Positions 21,685-33,772 of a stretch of DNA of 64,000 nt are shown here, in pieces. A model generated the notes under the pieces. It was not told the origin of the DNA, did not search any database, and saw only the letters and a list, made by a program, of their open reading frames with translations. The position numbers and the translations under genes are program-made. Position 1 is the stretch's first letter, and every line of letters begins with the position of its first letter. This DNA is from Chaetoderma sp. LZ-2023a (lineage: Eukaryota > Mollusca > Caudofoveata > Chaetodermatida > Chaetodermatidae). The DNA lies in NCBI GenBank assembly GCA_034401795.1, contig CM067370.1:62288369-62352368 (forward strand), given 5' to 3'.

Positions 21685-22065
21685 TTAAGCGACTAGGATT
21701 TGAGCTGTTTAAAGCTATCATGTCACATTAAGTATAGAAACATTTGCATGAGATATGAGATGTCTGTTGGTTACTGTGCAATTTAGCCAGCATGTTTGTC
21801 TCACTCTAGATTTGTTGTAATTATTGGACGCCCATTTCATTGAGTCAATTCTATGTATAGGCCAACATTTCTCAAAGAAAAAGTTCACATCTGCACAAGC
21901 AACTTGTTTATCAATTTCCATGAGAAAATACAAGAAAGTTGTTGTATACTTTTACAGTAATGTGTGTGAAAGTTGTTGCTGTCGGTTGTGAAGAGAAATT
22001 TGACTATAAATTGATGACTACTAAGGCTCTACCCTAGATCTTTGTCAAATTGTTATCCATGCAAT

Positions 22066-22406
22066 CAATGGACCTTTCCAGTTTTAGCTATACCCCACCC
22101 ATCTCTGTCTAAGCTCCACCCACACCTCGTCGGTGTTGGGATCAATCGATTTCTGAACTCCCTAACTATCAGTTTCCAAAAGCTTACAGGTAATATTTTT
22201 GAAACTAATTTGTCCAGTCATTAGTTTCAAAATATTTATTAAATGATAACGACATTTTTTAATTCATACAACGTGTAGGACTATTACACATTAAAGACTG
22301 ACTATATCGAGTCATTCATGACATCATGATTATGACATCATCTTACATGTCACGTAGTTGATTATGATGTCATATGATGGATGGATAAACTTGGGAAGGT
22401 CCATTG
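22066..22406 (+). mobile_element. MITE family B with CAATGGACCTT inverted ends
   Basis: Begins CAATGGACCTTTCC and ends GGGAAGGTCCATTG, giving ~14-bp inverted termini over a 341-bp body. Internal landmarks: CACCCACACCTCG, GAACTCCCTAACTATCAGTT, a TTTGAAACTAATTTG.../ATTAGTTTCAAAATATT pair, and GATTATGACATCA. A reverse-oriented relative lies at 54620-55022 and a partial one at 59240-59440. No ORF. Superfamily unknown. Confidence 0.75.
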
Positions 22407-22920
22407 CAAATCTACATGTACCACTGAAATGAGCGGCACAATAAGCTGTCCAGTCGTTTGAGTGGTAAAAAATAGTCATCTCTTGGTGTGTAAATGAGCA
22501 TTCACTAAGCAAAAGTGGAAATTTTCTTGAGCAATTTTCAGAATTTTTACCATTAAACGGTTAACAGGTTAACAAAAGTCTGGAAAATTGGTTAAAAGAC
22601 CTTCCGGTACTCATTATTATTAACAATTGGCCAATTTCAACCAACCATCGCTGAAACGACCCTATGATCATAGGCGTGTGACGATGTATACAGGATTTTG
22701 ATTGGTAAATTTTTCCGGTGGCCATCTTTGATTTTCCAAATTCTTTCTGAAATTCAAAACATATTTTCTTACGAACTAGCCTGATTTTAATCAAACTTGG
22801 CCTGAACAACCTATGATGATAAACTTCAACACTTTTAACAAGAAATTTGATTGGTTAATTGTTCCAATGGCAATGGTGGCTATCTTTGATTTTCCAAAAA
22901 TATTTTGGAAATCAGTATGG
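22407..22920. repeat. Partial MITE A and pearl-like fragment
   Basis: 22407-22563 holds a half copy of MITE A (ATTAAACGGTTAA end). 22590-22915 is a headless pearl-like fragment with two units (CCAATTTCAACCAACCAT; GGTGGCCATCTTTGATTTTCC). Both are decayed. Confidence 0.55.
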
Positions 22921-22937
22921 CATCTAATGTTTCTTTT

Positions 22938-22976
22938 GGGGGTGGGTGGGGGGGGGGGGGTTAGGGGTGGGGGGAG
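22938..22976 (+). repeat. G-rich tract
   Basis: GGGGGTGGGT followed by a run of about 14 G and further G runs. It could form a G-quadruplex and is prone to length error in assembly. Confidence 0.8.
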
Positions 22977-23099
22977 CAGGACCCAGCACAGTGAAATCTG
23001 GATATCCTGGAATGAAGAGTTCCTAGTATCCATGATTTTCCCGGCATGGGGATCGATACCACAGAATCTAAGGTTTTCCCTGGTTAAGATTTCAGCCTG

Positions 23100-24757
23100 A
23101 ATTCCCTGGAATTACAGGTTTATTTCCACACAGGAGCCAATTAGTTTCTAAATATTCAACAGGATATTTCTTCCATCATAAAGAATTGTCGCTTCTGAAC
23201 TGTAAGGGTCTTGGGACTGTCTGTGTGTCTTTAGTGACAACTTTTTATGTTTCTTTAAGACACATTTCAATGAATTATGCTAACTCTATATAGATTTCCA
23301 ATGATAACTCACAGAAAAATATAATGTAATTAATTGATTGTACATGGAATTTAAAGGTTTTTCGTACTATTGATTTCTTTCATTTATATACTGTTCAAAT
23401 AGGATCCAATTAGTCACAAATTACCATGTTCAATACATCAGTTTTACATAGCATTGCTTTAATATTTGTATAAATTAAATATAGTATGAATTTCATGTAG
23501 CGCATTTCATATGAACATTGTAATTAATTACGATCTTTATTATGTTTGATATGTATTGTATACATGTAGGTGATATTGTGTGATTACATGCAATACACCT
23601 TTTCCACATTGACGTCATTACACCGGGATTTCCCTAAATCAATGCTCAGTGCAAAACTGCTGGCTGGTAATGCCGCCAACAAGCAGCTAACCCGCATTGA
23701 GGTACTATTGCACTAAAATACACCGCAATTTAAATAGTTTTTATGATAAACTAAAATCACTATATTATTTAAGTCATACATCATTGGAGAGCGCATTCTA
23801 TTGCCTAAACATTAATGCATTATTTTTCATATTTTTGTAAAACTTTCTCTTGAGTTATTTGCATATATAGAATACACCATTCAACCTAGATGCATTAAAT
23901 CAAGTGGACAATAGGAGCTATTTTAAAATTACAATCAACTGTAATAAATTGTACAAAACTATAAAAACTAATACAGAAATGTGTAGAAAATTGGCTTAAC
24001 TTTCCAATGATGTATGACTTCAATAATATTATGAACTTAAGTTCTTCATATAAACTGCTTAAAGTGCATTGTATCTGATTCTAATAGTAAAGTAATGCTG
24101 TTTGCACGTCTGTCACGGTTATCAGCTAGAAGGGGTAAGCGCAATGCCTTCTGTGAAGGCATTTTCCCAAAAGACGCTAATGTGGGAAAGGTCTATTTAA
24201 TAGTTAAAGTCATGATGATTACTTCGAAACTTATATCTGAATACAGTAAATTATTCCACCTAAATTATGTTCAAAATGTTTCACAAAATATTTCTTACAT
24301 TATAATGTGTGTAATCTCAGTTTTGTAAGGTGGCAATGGTTAATAACACTTATTCGGTTATGGTATTGTAGGGGATGAATGATAGTGTTGATTTTTCTAG
24401 TCATGTTAATGAGTCTGTTATTGTTTTGAGGGCGTACTTACAATACATATAACACAGGTATATTCTGTCCCACTGTGTAAAGTGTCATAAACCCTTCTCA
24501 TGTAGGTAACTCATTTTGAGTTTTGCTGGGTGTTTTTTAATAACACCAGCTGGTAACATCGAGGTTTAGATGACCTTTTTTATTGACACATGGAATGTAG
24601 ACCTGTGTATTATAATTGCGTTAACCATCAAATCACATCTTATTTTGTACAGACTTGAATTGAAACACTTTTTAGCCCAGGTCAGTCATGTTGGTGAGCT
24701 TATTCAAAAGCAATGACAATTTTTCAAATACCACTGTTCCACCCTGATATGAGAACA
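23100..24757. other. Largely unassigned, low-repeat interval
   Basis: A 1.6-kb AT-rich stretch with no convincing exon. A decayed AATTAGTTTCTAAATATTCAAC motif (about 23138-23160) is the solo repeat also found near 16635, 21410, 54873 and 59256. One of the few long intervals here not dominated by pearl-like units. Confidence 0.45.
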
Positions 24758-27700
24758 TTGTTAGCTCACCTGGCCAGAATGGCCAAGTGAGCTTATGGCA
24801 TGGTGACAGTCCATCATCCATCCATCCGTCTGTCCATCAACTTTTGCTTAAAAACGCTACTCATTAACTGCTTGGCAGATTTCAACCTAATTTGGCTGGA
24901 AGGACCCTATTTTTTTCAGGGGGCTGTCTTGAATTTTCCAAAAAATTGCGGGAAATCGTTTAAAACGCTACTCATTAACTGCTTGGACAATTTCAACCAG
25001 CTTTATCTGGGAGGATAACATGCTGGTAGGTTTCAAAACGTGTATACAGAATTTTGATTGGTCAATTTCTTCGGCGGCCATCTTGGATTTTCTGAAAATT
25101 TCTGGAAATCACTTAAAAGCCAACACCTCGATAAGCACCAGGCCGATTTCAATCAAACTTGGATGGAAGAACCCTAGCTTAGTATGCTTCAGAACTTCTA
25201 TACAGAATTTTGATTGATCAATTTTTCCGGCAACCATCTTGGATTTTGAGCTCACCTGGCCTAAAAGGGCAAGTGAGCTTATGCCGTGGCGACTGTCCGT
25301 CCATCCATCCATCCGTCCATCGTCCGTCCATCGTCCGTCAACTTTTGCTTTAAAATGCTACTCCTCCATAACCAATAGCCGAATCTTAACTACATTTTGG
25401 TCAGATGATGCTAATGTGCTCGGATCCGGAACTTCCATTTGGAATTTTGATTCATACATTTTTTGGGTCAAAATCTTAGATTTTATTATAAATTTACCGG
25501 AAATTGTCAAATTGCTTCCTTTCCTTACTCTTTTGACCGATTTCAATCAAATTTGGCTGAAAGGATCCCATTGTCATAAGTTATAGAACTTCCATTCTAA
25601 ATTTTGATCCGTGAACATTTTGGGTGAAAAACACTGATTTTATTAAAAATTTACCAGAAATTGTCAAATTGCTTCTTCTCCTTACCATTGTGACCGATTT
25701 CAACCAAATTGGGCTGAAAGGATCCTATGGACATCGGTTATAGAACATGCATTCAGAATTTTGATTCGTAAATATTTTGGGTGAAAAACACTGATTTTAT
25801 TAAAAATTTACCGGAAATTGTCAAATTGCTTCTTCTCCTTACCATTTTGACCAACTTGAACCAAATTGGGCTGAAACAATCCTATGGTCAAAGGCTCTAG
25901 ATCTTCCATTCAGAATTTTGTTGCATAAATATTTTGTCTGAAAATCCTAGATTTTATTAAAAATTTACCGAAAATTGTCAAATCTCTACTTCTCCTTACC
26001 ATTTTGACAAATTTCAACCAAATTGGACTGAAAGAATTATATTCTATTCTATTGCTCTAGTACTTCTATTCAGAATTTTGATTAATGAATTTTTTGCCTG
26101 AAAATCTGAGATTTTATTTTAAAAATTTCCAAAGATTTGTCAAATTGTTTCTTACCATCTTGACTGATTGTAATGAAACTTGGCTGGGAGAATCCTATGG
26201 TGGTAGGTCTCAGACCTTCTATTCAGAATTTTGATTCATCAATTTTTCCTGTAGCGATCTGAGATTTTCTGAAAAATGGTGAGAAATCGTTTACAATGCT
26301 ACTCTTCATTACCTGCTTGGGTGATTTCAACCAGATTGGGCTGAAGGCCTCTATGGTGGTAGGCTTCAGATCTTCTATTCAGAATTTTCATTAGTCAATT
26401 TTTTCGTTGGCCAAAAAAGTCTAATCATTAACCCCTAGGCTGATTTCAACAGAACATGGATGAGATGACCTGAGGCCAGGAGTGTTCAGAACTCCTATAC
26501 AAAAATTTGGTTGGTATATTTTCCCAGTTGCCATCTTGTATGAAAAATCTACTGGAAATGGTCAAAATGCTACTCCTTAGCTGCTTGACATATTTCAACC
26601 AAATTTAACTAGATGGATTCTATTTTGGTAGGCTCTAGAACATCTATTCAGAATTTTGATTGATTAATTTTTATGGTGAAATTGAAAATCTTAGATTTTG
26701 TTAAAAAAAATGAATGGGAATTTTCAAAATGCTACTCCTTATTAACTGCTTGGTGGATTTCAAACTAGTTTTACTGGAAGGACCCTATGGGTGTAGGTTT
26801 CAGATCATGTATACAGAATTTTGATTGGTAAATTTCTTTTTGAAAATCTGGACTTTTATGAAAATTTACCAGATATCGCCTAAAATGTTACTCCTCATTA
26901 ACTGCTTAGGCGATTTCAACCAGGCTTAGATGGAAAGCCCCTATGGTTGCAGGCTTCAAATCTACTACACAGAATTTTGACTGGCCAGTTTTTGGGTGGC
27001 CATCTTGTATTTTCCAAAAGTTTTGGTAAATCAGATAAAAGCCTACACCTCATTAACCACTTGGCAGATTTCAATCAATCTCAGCTGAAAGGACCCTAGG
27101 TGGGTAGGCTTCAGAACACATATATCTACGATGGTAGATTTCAGCACATGTATACAGAATTTTTATTGGTCCATTTTTCCGGTGGCCATCTTGGATTTTC
27201 TGAAAATTTTGGGAAATCAGTTAAAGGGCTACTCCTCATTAACTGCTTGAACGAGTTCAAGCAAACTCGGCTGGAAGGACCCTAAAGTGCTATGCTTCAG
27301 AGCTGGTATATAGAATTTTGATTAAGTCAATTTATTCGGTGGCCATCTTGAATTTTCCAAAAAATGGCGGAAAATTGTCTTCTCATTAACTACTTGAGCG
27401 ATTTCAACTAGACTGGCTGGAACGAGCCTTGGGCGGTGGTAGGCTTTAGAAGTTGCATATAGAATTTTGATTGGTCAATTTTTCTGGTGGCCATTTTGGA
27501 TTTTTTGAATATTTTGGGAAATCAGTTAAAAAGCTACTCATTAAATGCTTAGCCGATCTCGACCAAACTCAGCTGGAAGAATCCTAGGCCTGTATGCTTC
27601 AGAACTTGTATACATAATTTTGACGGCTTGATTTTGATGGTGGCCATCTTGGGTTTTCTAATAAATGGGAATCCATATAAAATGCTACTCCTCATTTTTT

Positions 27701-28030
27701 TGGCAATTTCAACCAATTTGTATCCTATTTTGTCGTAGCCTGTAGAATTCTATTCAGAATTTCGATAGGTCAATGTTTTGGCAGCAATCTCTGAAAGTTT
27801 TCCGGAGCCATTTAAAAATGGTACTCCTTCAATCAGTAACCAGATTTAAACAAAACTCGGGTGGAACGAACCTATGACGGTAGACAACATATTAAACGAG
27901 TCTTGATTGGTCAGTTTTTTGGTGGCCATCTTGGATTTTCCGAAAATCACCAATACTGTCTATTTAAATGCAAATGGTTTAAATGCCAATGGTCCGGGTG
28001 AGCGCCACAGGTCCTTAGGCCTCTTGTTTA
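24758..28030 (+). repeat. Pearl/Helitron-like element with ~20-unit tandem core
   Basis: The clearest full-length example. Head TTAGCTCACCTGGCCAGAAT / GGCCAAGTGAGCTTATGGC is followed by CCATCCATCCATCCGTCTGTC microsatellite. About 3.1 kb of diverged 150-185 bp units follow (TCATTAACTGCTTGGC.GATTTCAACCA, GGCTGGAAGGACCCTA, AGAATTTTGATTGGTCAATT, GGTGGCCATCTTGGATTTTC). It ends GGTCCGGGTGAGCGCCACAG, then CCTTAGGCCTCTTGTTT. A second internal head with microsatellite at 25248-25340 suggests insertion of one copy in another. Read on the minus strand, the head is a hairpin followed by CTAA, a Helitron-like 3' end. Confidence 0.82.
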
Positions 28031-28172
28031 GCGTGAAGTAACATGGTTTTCCACGGTATTTCATCGTGTTTTTGATCGTTGAGCTACCATGAGGAATAAT
28101 GTTTTGTTAGATCATGGTACTACAGTTTGGGTGCATTGATCACAAACCATGGTCTACCATGGTGACACATCC
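28031..28172. other. Short unassigned spacer
   Basis: Between two repeats. Contains CATGGTAG/CTACCATG-type short palindromes and nothing coding. Confidence 0.4.
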
Positions 28173-31045
28173 ATCATTAGCTCACCTGGCCAGAATGGTA
28201 AGGTAGCTTATGCTGTGGCGATCATCTGTTGTCTGTCAGTCTGTCCATCTCTCTGTCAACTTTTTCTTTGAACAACTTCTCAAGAATCACTGTGCTGATT
28301 TCAATTATATGTGGCAGGAAGCATCCTTAGCACATAGAGAACCAAGTCTGTTCAAACAAACCCAATTGACCAATTTGTCCCATTGCCATCTTGGATTTTG
28401 GCCGATTTTTAGAAATTTCTTTAAAAACTTCCGAAGCCGCTTGGGGGATTGATTCAAAACTCATGAAATATCATCTATGGCAAGAGCGGAACCAATTTTG
28501 TTCTAGAGAACTTGATTGGTCAAATGATTCAGTGGCCATCCTGTACCTAGCTTTCATGAAAATGACTTCTGCAGAACCGTTGAATGGATCGGGCCGAAAT
28601 TTGGGAGCTATGATTAGGGACTAATGGCCATTAAAGTTTGTTCAAGGTTAGTTGATGGGTAAAAATAAAGCCGCCGTGGACCAATCGAAATATAGCCTGT
28701 TTGACAGCCATATTGGATGTTTTGATTTGATGGATTTTGAAGCCAAAATTGTTTTATATAGGTTTTTGGGCATGGCGATTTCAAATTTCCACTTTCGAAT
28801 CAGTGATAAATGGTTGGGCTGCCATCTTGGATATTTTCCCGTCCAAAATTCTCATACTAAAGCAATGCAAAACTTTAAATGTCTTCTCGAGCACCACGGG
28901 TCCGATTTGAAATTATGTTGGGCAGTAAACAGAGATCCAAGTTTTTTCAAATGAAGCCGATCTGCCAGTTTGTCCATGCAGTGACCATATTGGATTTTGG
29001 CTGATTTTTAGGATCAATTGAAAACTCATAAAATATAATTTAGGCCAATGTATGATTACTGTATTCTGCGGCTGTAATCGTAGAAACATCCTAAAGTTGC
29101 AATCATTCCTTCTTCGTGTACCAAGTCCTGCTTTCTAGAGGTCACCTCGTACCACGCTTAGCAGATTTATGCAATGACATCCTCTCCGGGCTTTGTATTT
29201 GCTGCCTCAGAGTAGGGTGAATTCCAAGGCTCTCTGTGCTGGTGTCTCGTCTGGCATCCTTAGCACATGGGCAAACATGAACCATCTTTGCTGGGCGACT
29301 TTTACCGACAGCGGCGACGTATTACACATCTTGTATAGTGCATCTTTGGAAATTGTGCTGTCTGGCCATCGGTGTCCAGTGATGGTGCGTAGGTGTTTGC
29401 GGTGGCAGGCATCGAGTTTGTCTAGAGCTGCCTTAGGAGCTGCTCAGCTGTTACAGTTATACAGCATCAAGGATACGCAGGTTGCATTGTATAAACGTAG
29501 CCTTTTTATCAAGGGCATCTTTGATCTACGAATCTATAGAAGGACTGGAAAGCTATGTTCCCCATGATGCAGCGTGCAGCAATGTCAGCAGTACTACAAA
29601 GCAGTGATCCCAGGATTTTAATTAACCTCCATGGTTCGCAGCCACAAAGTGGATCATCATTTTCTTTAGTTCCATGCTTTGTAGATAGGTATATGTGGGT
29701 GAACTCTGTTTTGGTTTCATTCATAAATAGATTCTCAATTTTGAGTTTGCTTGCAGCTATTGGGAGAGGTTCGTCAAGGGGTTTCTTTTCCTCGTCTATG
29801 AAGTCCATATCTTCGGCATATTCCATCTCTAGCAGCATGTCAAATATTGACACTCTGGGGTTTGGTCTTGTGGAATTTTCCCGCACCGATTTCAATGCGG
29901 CAGCAAGGTAGCAGGTGAAAAGCACTGGAGATAGACCATCTCCCTGTGGGGAGCTGATTGATGTCTCAAATTCTACAGACTTCACTGACTTGACTCGTAC
30001 TCTCAGCTTGGTGCCTGCAAGCAGTAGTCTCACTAGTCATACCGGTAGCTCATCTTCATTGGAACTGGCCTGGCATAGTACATCTAGGATCTTTGAGCAT
30101 TTAATTGTGTCGAAGGCTCGTGACATATCAATGCCCATTTTGTGGAGATCCCAGTGTTTGGACATGACTACCGACACAAGCATGCATTGAGCCCATACAA
30201 TGTCTGATAGGATTTTCCGTATGCTGTTGAGGAAGACAATGGGTCACAAATTGGCTGGTGGGCCAGGGCAAAATCGATCCCCGATATCGATAGGGGAATT
30301 TGAGACAGATGGTTAGGGACTAAGATCCATTAAAGTTTGTTCAAGGGACGTTGATACATAAAAAAACATGGCCGCCATGGACCAATCAAAATGTTTTGTG
30401 TTTGGTGGCTATATTGGATTTTTTATTCAATGGATTTTGAAGCAGAAATTTGTTTTATGTAGTTTTTTTAGGTATGTTGGTTTCAAATTTCCACTTTTGA
30501 AGCTGTCGGATAAATGGTTTGGTGGATATCTTGGATCTTTTTCCTAGCCAATAACTCCAATACTAAAGCAATGGGAAATGTAAAATGTCTGCTCGAGTTA
30601 ACTTCTTGACCGATCTCAGTTATATTTGGCAGGCAACATTCTTAGGCTATAGAGATCCAAGTTTGTTCAAATGAAGCTGATCAGCCAATTTGGCTAGTGG
30701 CCATCTTAGATTTTCGCCGATTTTTAGATATGTATTTAAAAATCTTTTGGGGATCCATGCAAACCTCATGAAATATGATTTAAGGCAAAAGGTGAACCAA
30801 GTTTGTTCGAGGGAACTTGATTTACGAAATGGTTTGGTGGCCAGCTTAGATGACCTCGTTTTTGTGAAAATAACTTCTCCAGAACTGCGGAACGGATCGC
30901 ACCAAAATTTGAGTATGGCCGAAGCGCCGTTAAAATTTGTCCATTGAAAGTTTTTTCTCTAAAATATTTGTGGGGATCAATTCAAACCCCATAGAGCATC
31001 ATTTAGACCAACAGCTGAACCAAGTTTGTTCAAGAGAAGTTAAAG
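28173..31045 (+). repeat. Pearl/Helitron-like repeat interrupted by LINE copy B
   Basis: Head ATTAGCTCACCTGGCCAGAA at 28174, units of the GGCCATCTTGGATTTTGGC type to about 29049, then the LINE (29050-30268). The same repeat resumes at about 30290 (GGGACTAAGATCCATTAAAG). The LINE therefore inserted into an existing copy. Confidence 0.78.
29050..30268 (-). mobile_element. LINE copy B, 5'-truncated
   Basis: The minus strand from 30268 encodes the RT from just upstream of its PIVLLNSI-like segment. It then gives the fingers/palm (NEDEL-type helix), SPQGDGLSPVLFTCYLAAAL, the catalytic box as EYAEDMDFI (the third residue of the YADD box is Glu here), KLKIENLFMNETKTEFTH, and the C-terminal LDACHRKHLR.I.GHRW region. 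The 3' end near 29050-29075 ends GCAGAATACAGTAATCATAC, matching 41338-41358 in copy C. Several frame changes; dead copy. Confidence 0.85.
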
Positions 31046-31716
31046 GAAGGGAAAATGGAAATAACAAATGGTGTTTATTGTTAATTTCATCCAATATTAA
31101 GACACCACCAGTAAAAAATGGAAATGAATCAGTATTATCTGAGAAAAAGCATTTAGTAAATTAAGGAGCGCTGAACTTGGAACCAATTAGTGACGTAGCT
31201 GATGCTTCACACTCGTGTGTCAACTGTGTGTGTAGGTATACCACATACTCGAATATAACAAATGCAAACCTGAATATAGTTTCGTAAGCGGTATGAATAT
31301 TATTCTCTATAGACGCTGATGTACATATAGTGATTAACTTACTACTGTTAATTCACTATTGATCCTTTTGAAAACCGTATATTTGAAAGTCACTGCTTCT
31401 GGTGGAAGCAACAAGTTTCGGTCAAAATGATTTCAAATTACACTGCTGGTTTCCATGATCGCAACATGATGCCTACTAAATATTTTGAAAAGGAATGTAG
31501 ATCCTGTCTCTGGAAACAACGTCTTTCAGTCTAATTGTTTTAAAATTAAAACGCTATTTACCTGCAGGAAGTAGTGGCTAATCGGTTTAACACAAACATA
31601 ATTGAGGTTATATGACCAGCTGTAGCGTGTGTTATTTATTCGCTCGGCATACACCCAGAGTGCACAGCACCAGCTGCGTCACTAATGGGTTGGCGCCAGA
31701 GTGGCAATGGTATTTA
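31046..31716. other. No gene recognised
   Basis: Unassigned sequence between repeats. Short ORFs only; no splice-bounded exon seen. Confidence 0.45.
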
Positions 31717-33772
31717 TTAGCTCACCTAGCTTGAAAGGCCAAATGAGCTTATGTCGTGGCGACCATCCGTCGTCTGTCTGTCCATCCATCCGTCCGTCCA
31801 ACTTTTCCTTTAAACGACTTCTCAAGAACCGCTAGGCCAATATCAATTATATTTGGCAGGAAGCATCCTTAGGGTATAGGGATCCAAGTTTGTTCAAATG
31901 AAGCCGATCGGCCAATTAGGCCGGCGGCCATCTTGGATTTTGGCCGATTTTTAGAAATATCTTTAAAAATCTTCTCCGAAACCGCTTGAGGAATTGAAGG
32001 AAACTTCATGAAATATAATCTATGGCAAGAGCTCAACCAAATTTGGTCACGGGAACTTAATTGGTCAAACAGTTCGGCGGCCATCTTGGTTGACCTAATT
32101 TTAGCGAAAATCAATTCTCCAGAACCGCTGAAGGGATCAGGCTGAAATCTGGCAGATATGATTAGGGACTAAGGGCCAGTAAAGTTTGTTCAAGAGAAGT
32201 TGATCCGTCAAAAAACATGGCCGCTGTGGGCCAATCAAAATATAGTATGTTTGGCGGCCATATTGGATTTTTTATTTGATGTATTTTGAGGCCAAAATTG
32301 GGTTTATGTAGGTTTTTGGGTATTCTGATTTGCAATTTTTGAAACTGTTGGATAAACGGTTGGGCGGCCATCTTGGATCATTTTCCCGCCAAAAGCTCCC
32401 ATACTAAAGCAAGGGGAAATTAAAAATATCTCGAGAACTACTGGGCAGATTTCAATTATATTTGGCATGAAGCATCCTTAAGGCATAGAGATTCAAGTTT
32501 ATTCAAACGAACCCGATCGGCCAATTTGCCCGCCGACCATCTTGGATTTCGGCCAATTTTTAGAAATGTCTTTAAAAATCTTCTCCCAAACCATTTGAGG
32601 GATCGATTCAAAACTCACAAAATATGAACTAGGGTAAGCGCTGAATCAATCTTGGATGACCTAGTTTTCACAAAACTACTTCTTCCCCAGAACCGCTGAA
32701 GTGATCAGGCCGAAATTTGTCATATATAATTAGCAACTAAGGGCGATTAATGTTTGTTCAAGAGAAGTTGATTTGTCAAAAAACATGGCCGTGGAGGACC
32801 AATCAAAATATAGTGTGTTTGGCAGCCATATTGTGTTTTTTTATTTGATGGATTTTGAGGTTGAAATAGGTTTTATATACGTTTTTGAGTATTTTGATCT
32901 CAAATTTACAATTTTCGAAACTGTCGGATAAACGGTTTGGCAGCCGTCTTGGATCATTTTCCTGCCAAAAACTCCCATACTGAAGCAATTGGAAATTTAA
33001 AAGGTCTTCTCGAGAACTACTGGGCCGATGTCAATTATATTTGGCAGGAAGCATCGGTAGGGTGTAGGGATTCAAGTTTGTTCACATGGAGCTGATCGAC
33101 CAATTTGGCCGGCAGCCATCTTGGATTTTAACCCATTTTTAAAAACGCCTTTAGAAATTGCCGAAACCGCTTGGTGGATTGAAGGAAACCCCATGAAATA
33201 TGATCTCGGGCAAGAGCTGAACCAAGTTTGTTCAAGTGAACTTGATTGGTCCCATGGTTCTGCGGCCATCTTGGTTGACCTAGTTTTAGTGAAAACGACT
33301 TCTCCAGAACTGCTAAAGGGATCGAGCCGAAATTTGGCAGGTATGATTAGGGACTAAGGGCCATTAAAGTTTGTTCAAGGGAAGTTGATCCATAAAAAAA
33401 CATGGCCACCGTGGGCCAATCAAAATATAGTGTGTTTGGCAGCCATATTGGATTTTTTTATTTAACAGATTTTGAGGGTGAAATTGGTTTTATATGTGTT
33501 TTTGGTTATTCTGATCTCAAATTTGCAATTTTCGAAACTGTCCTAAACTGTTTGGCAGCCATATTGGATCATTTTCCCGCCAAAAGTTCCCATACTAAAG
33601 CAATGGGAAATTTAAAATGTCTTCTCGAGAACTACTAGGCCGATTTCAAGTATATTTGACAGGAAACATCCTTACGGTGTAGAGATTCAAGTTTGTTCAG
33701 GCGATGCTGATCGGCCAATTTGGGCGGTGGCCATCTTGGATTGTGCCCAATTTTAGAAACGTCTGAAAATCT
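31717..33772 (+). repeat. Pearl/Helitron-like repeat, two long internal units
   Basis: Head ATTAGCTCACCTAGCTTGAA at 31718, AAATGAGCTTATGTCGTGGC, then CCATCCGTCCGTCC. Two ~1.2-kb composite units follow with parallel landmarks: GCCGATCGGCCAATT (31905, 32512), AAAACATGGCCG (32213, 32781), GGCCATATTGGATTTTTT (32263, and 33440 in decayed form). No tail is seen because a DIRS fragment lies across the right side. Confidence 0.78.

Noticed and set aside
24758..28030. CRISPR-like array, because of regular ~155-bp spacing
   Set aside because: Units are long, diverged and contiguous without short conserved repeats and unique spacers; the host is eukaryotic.
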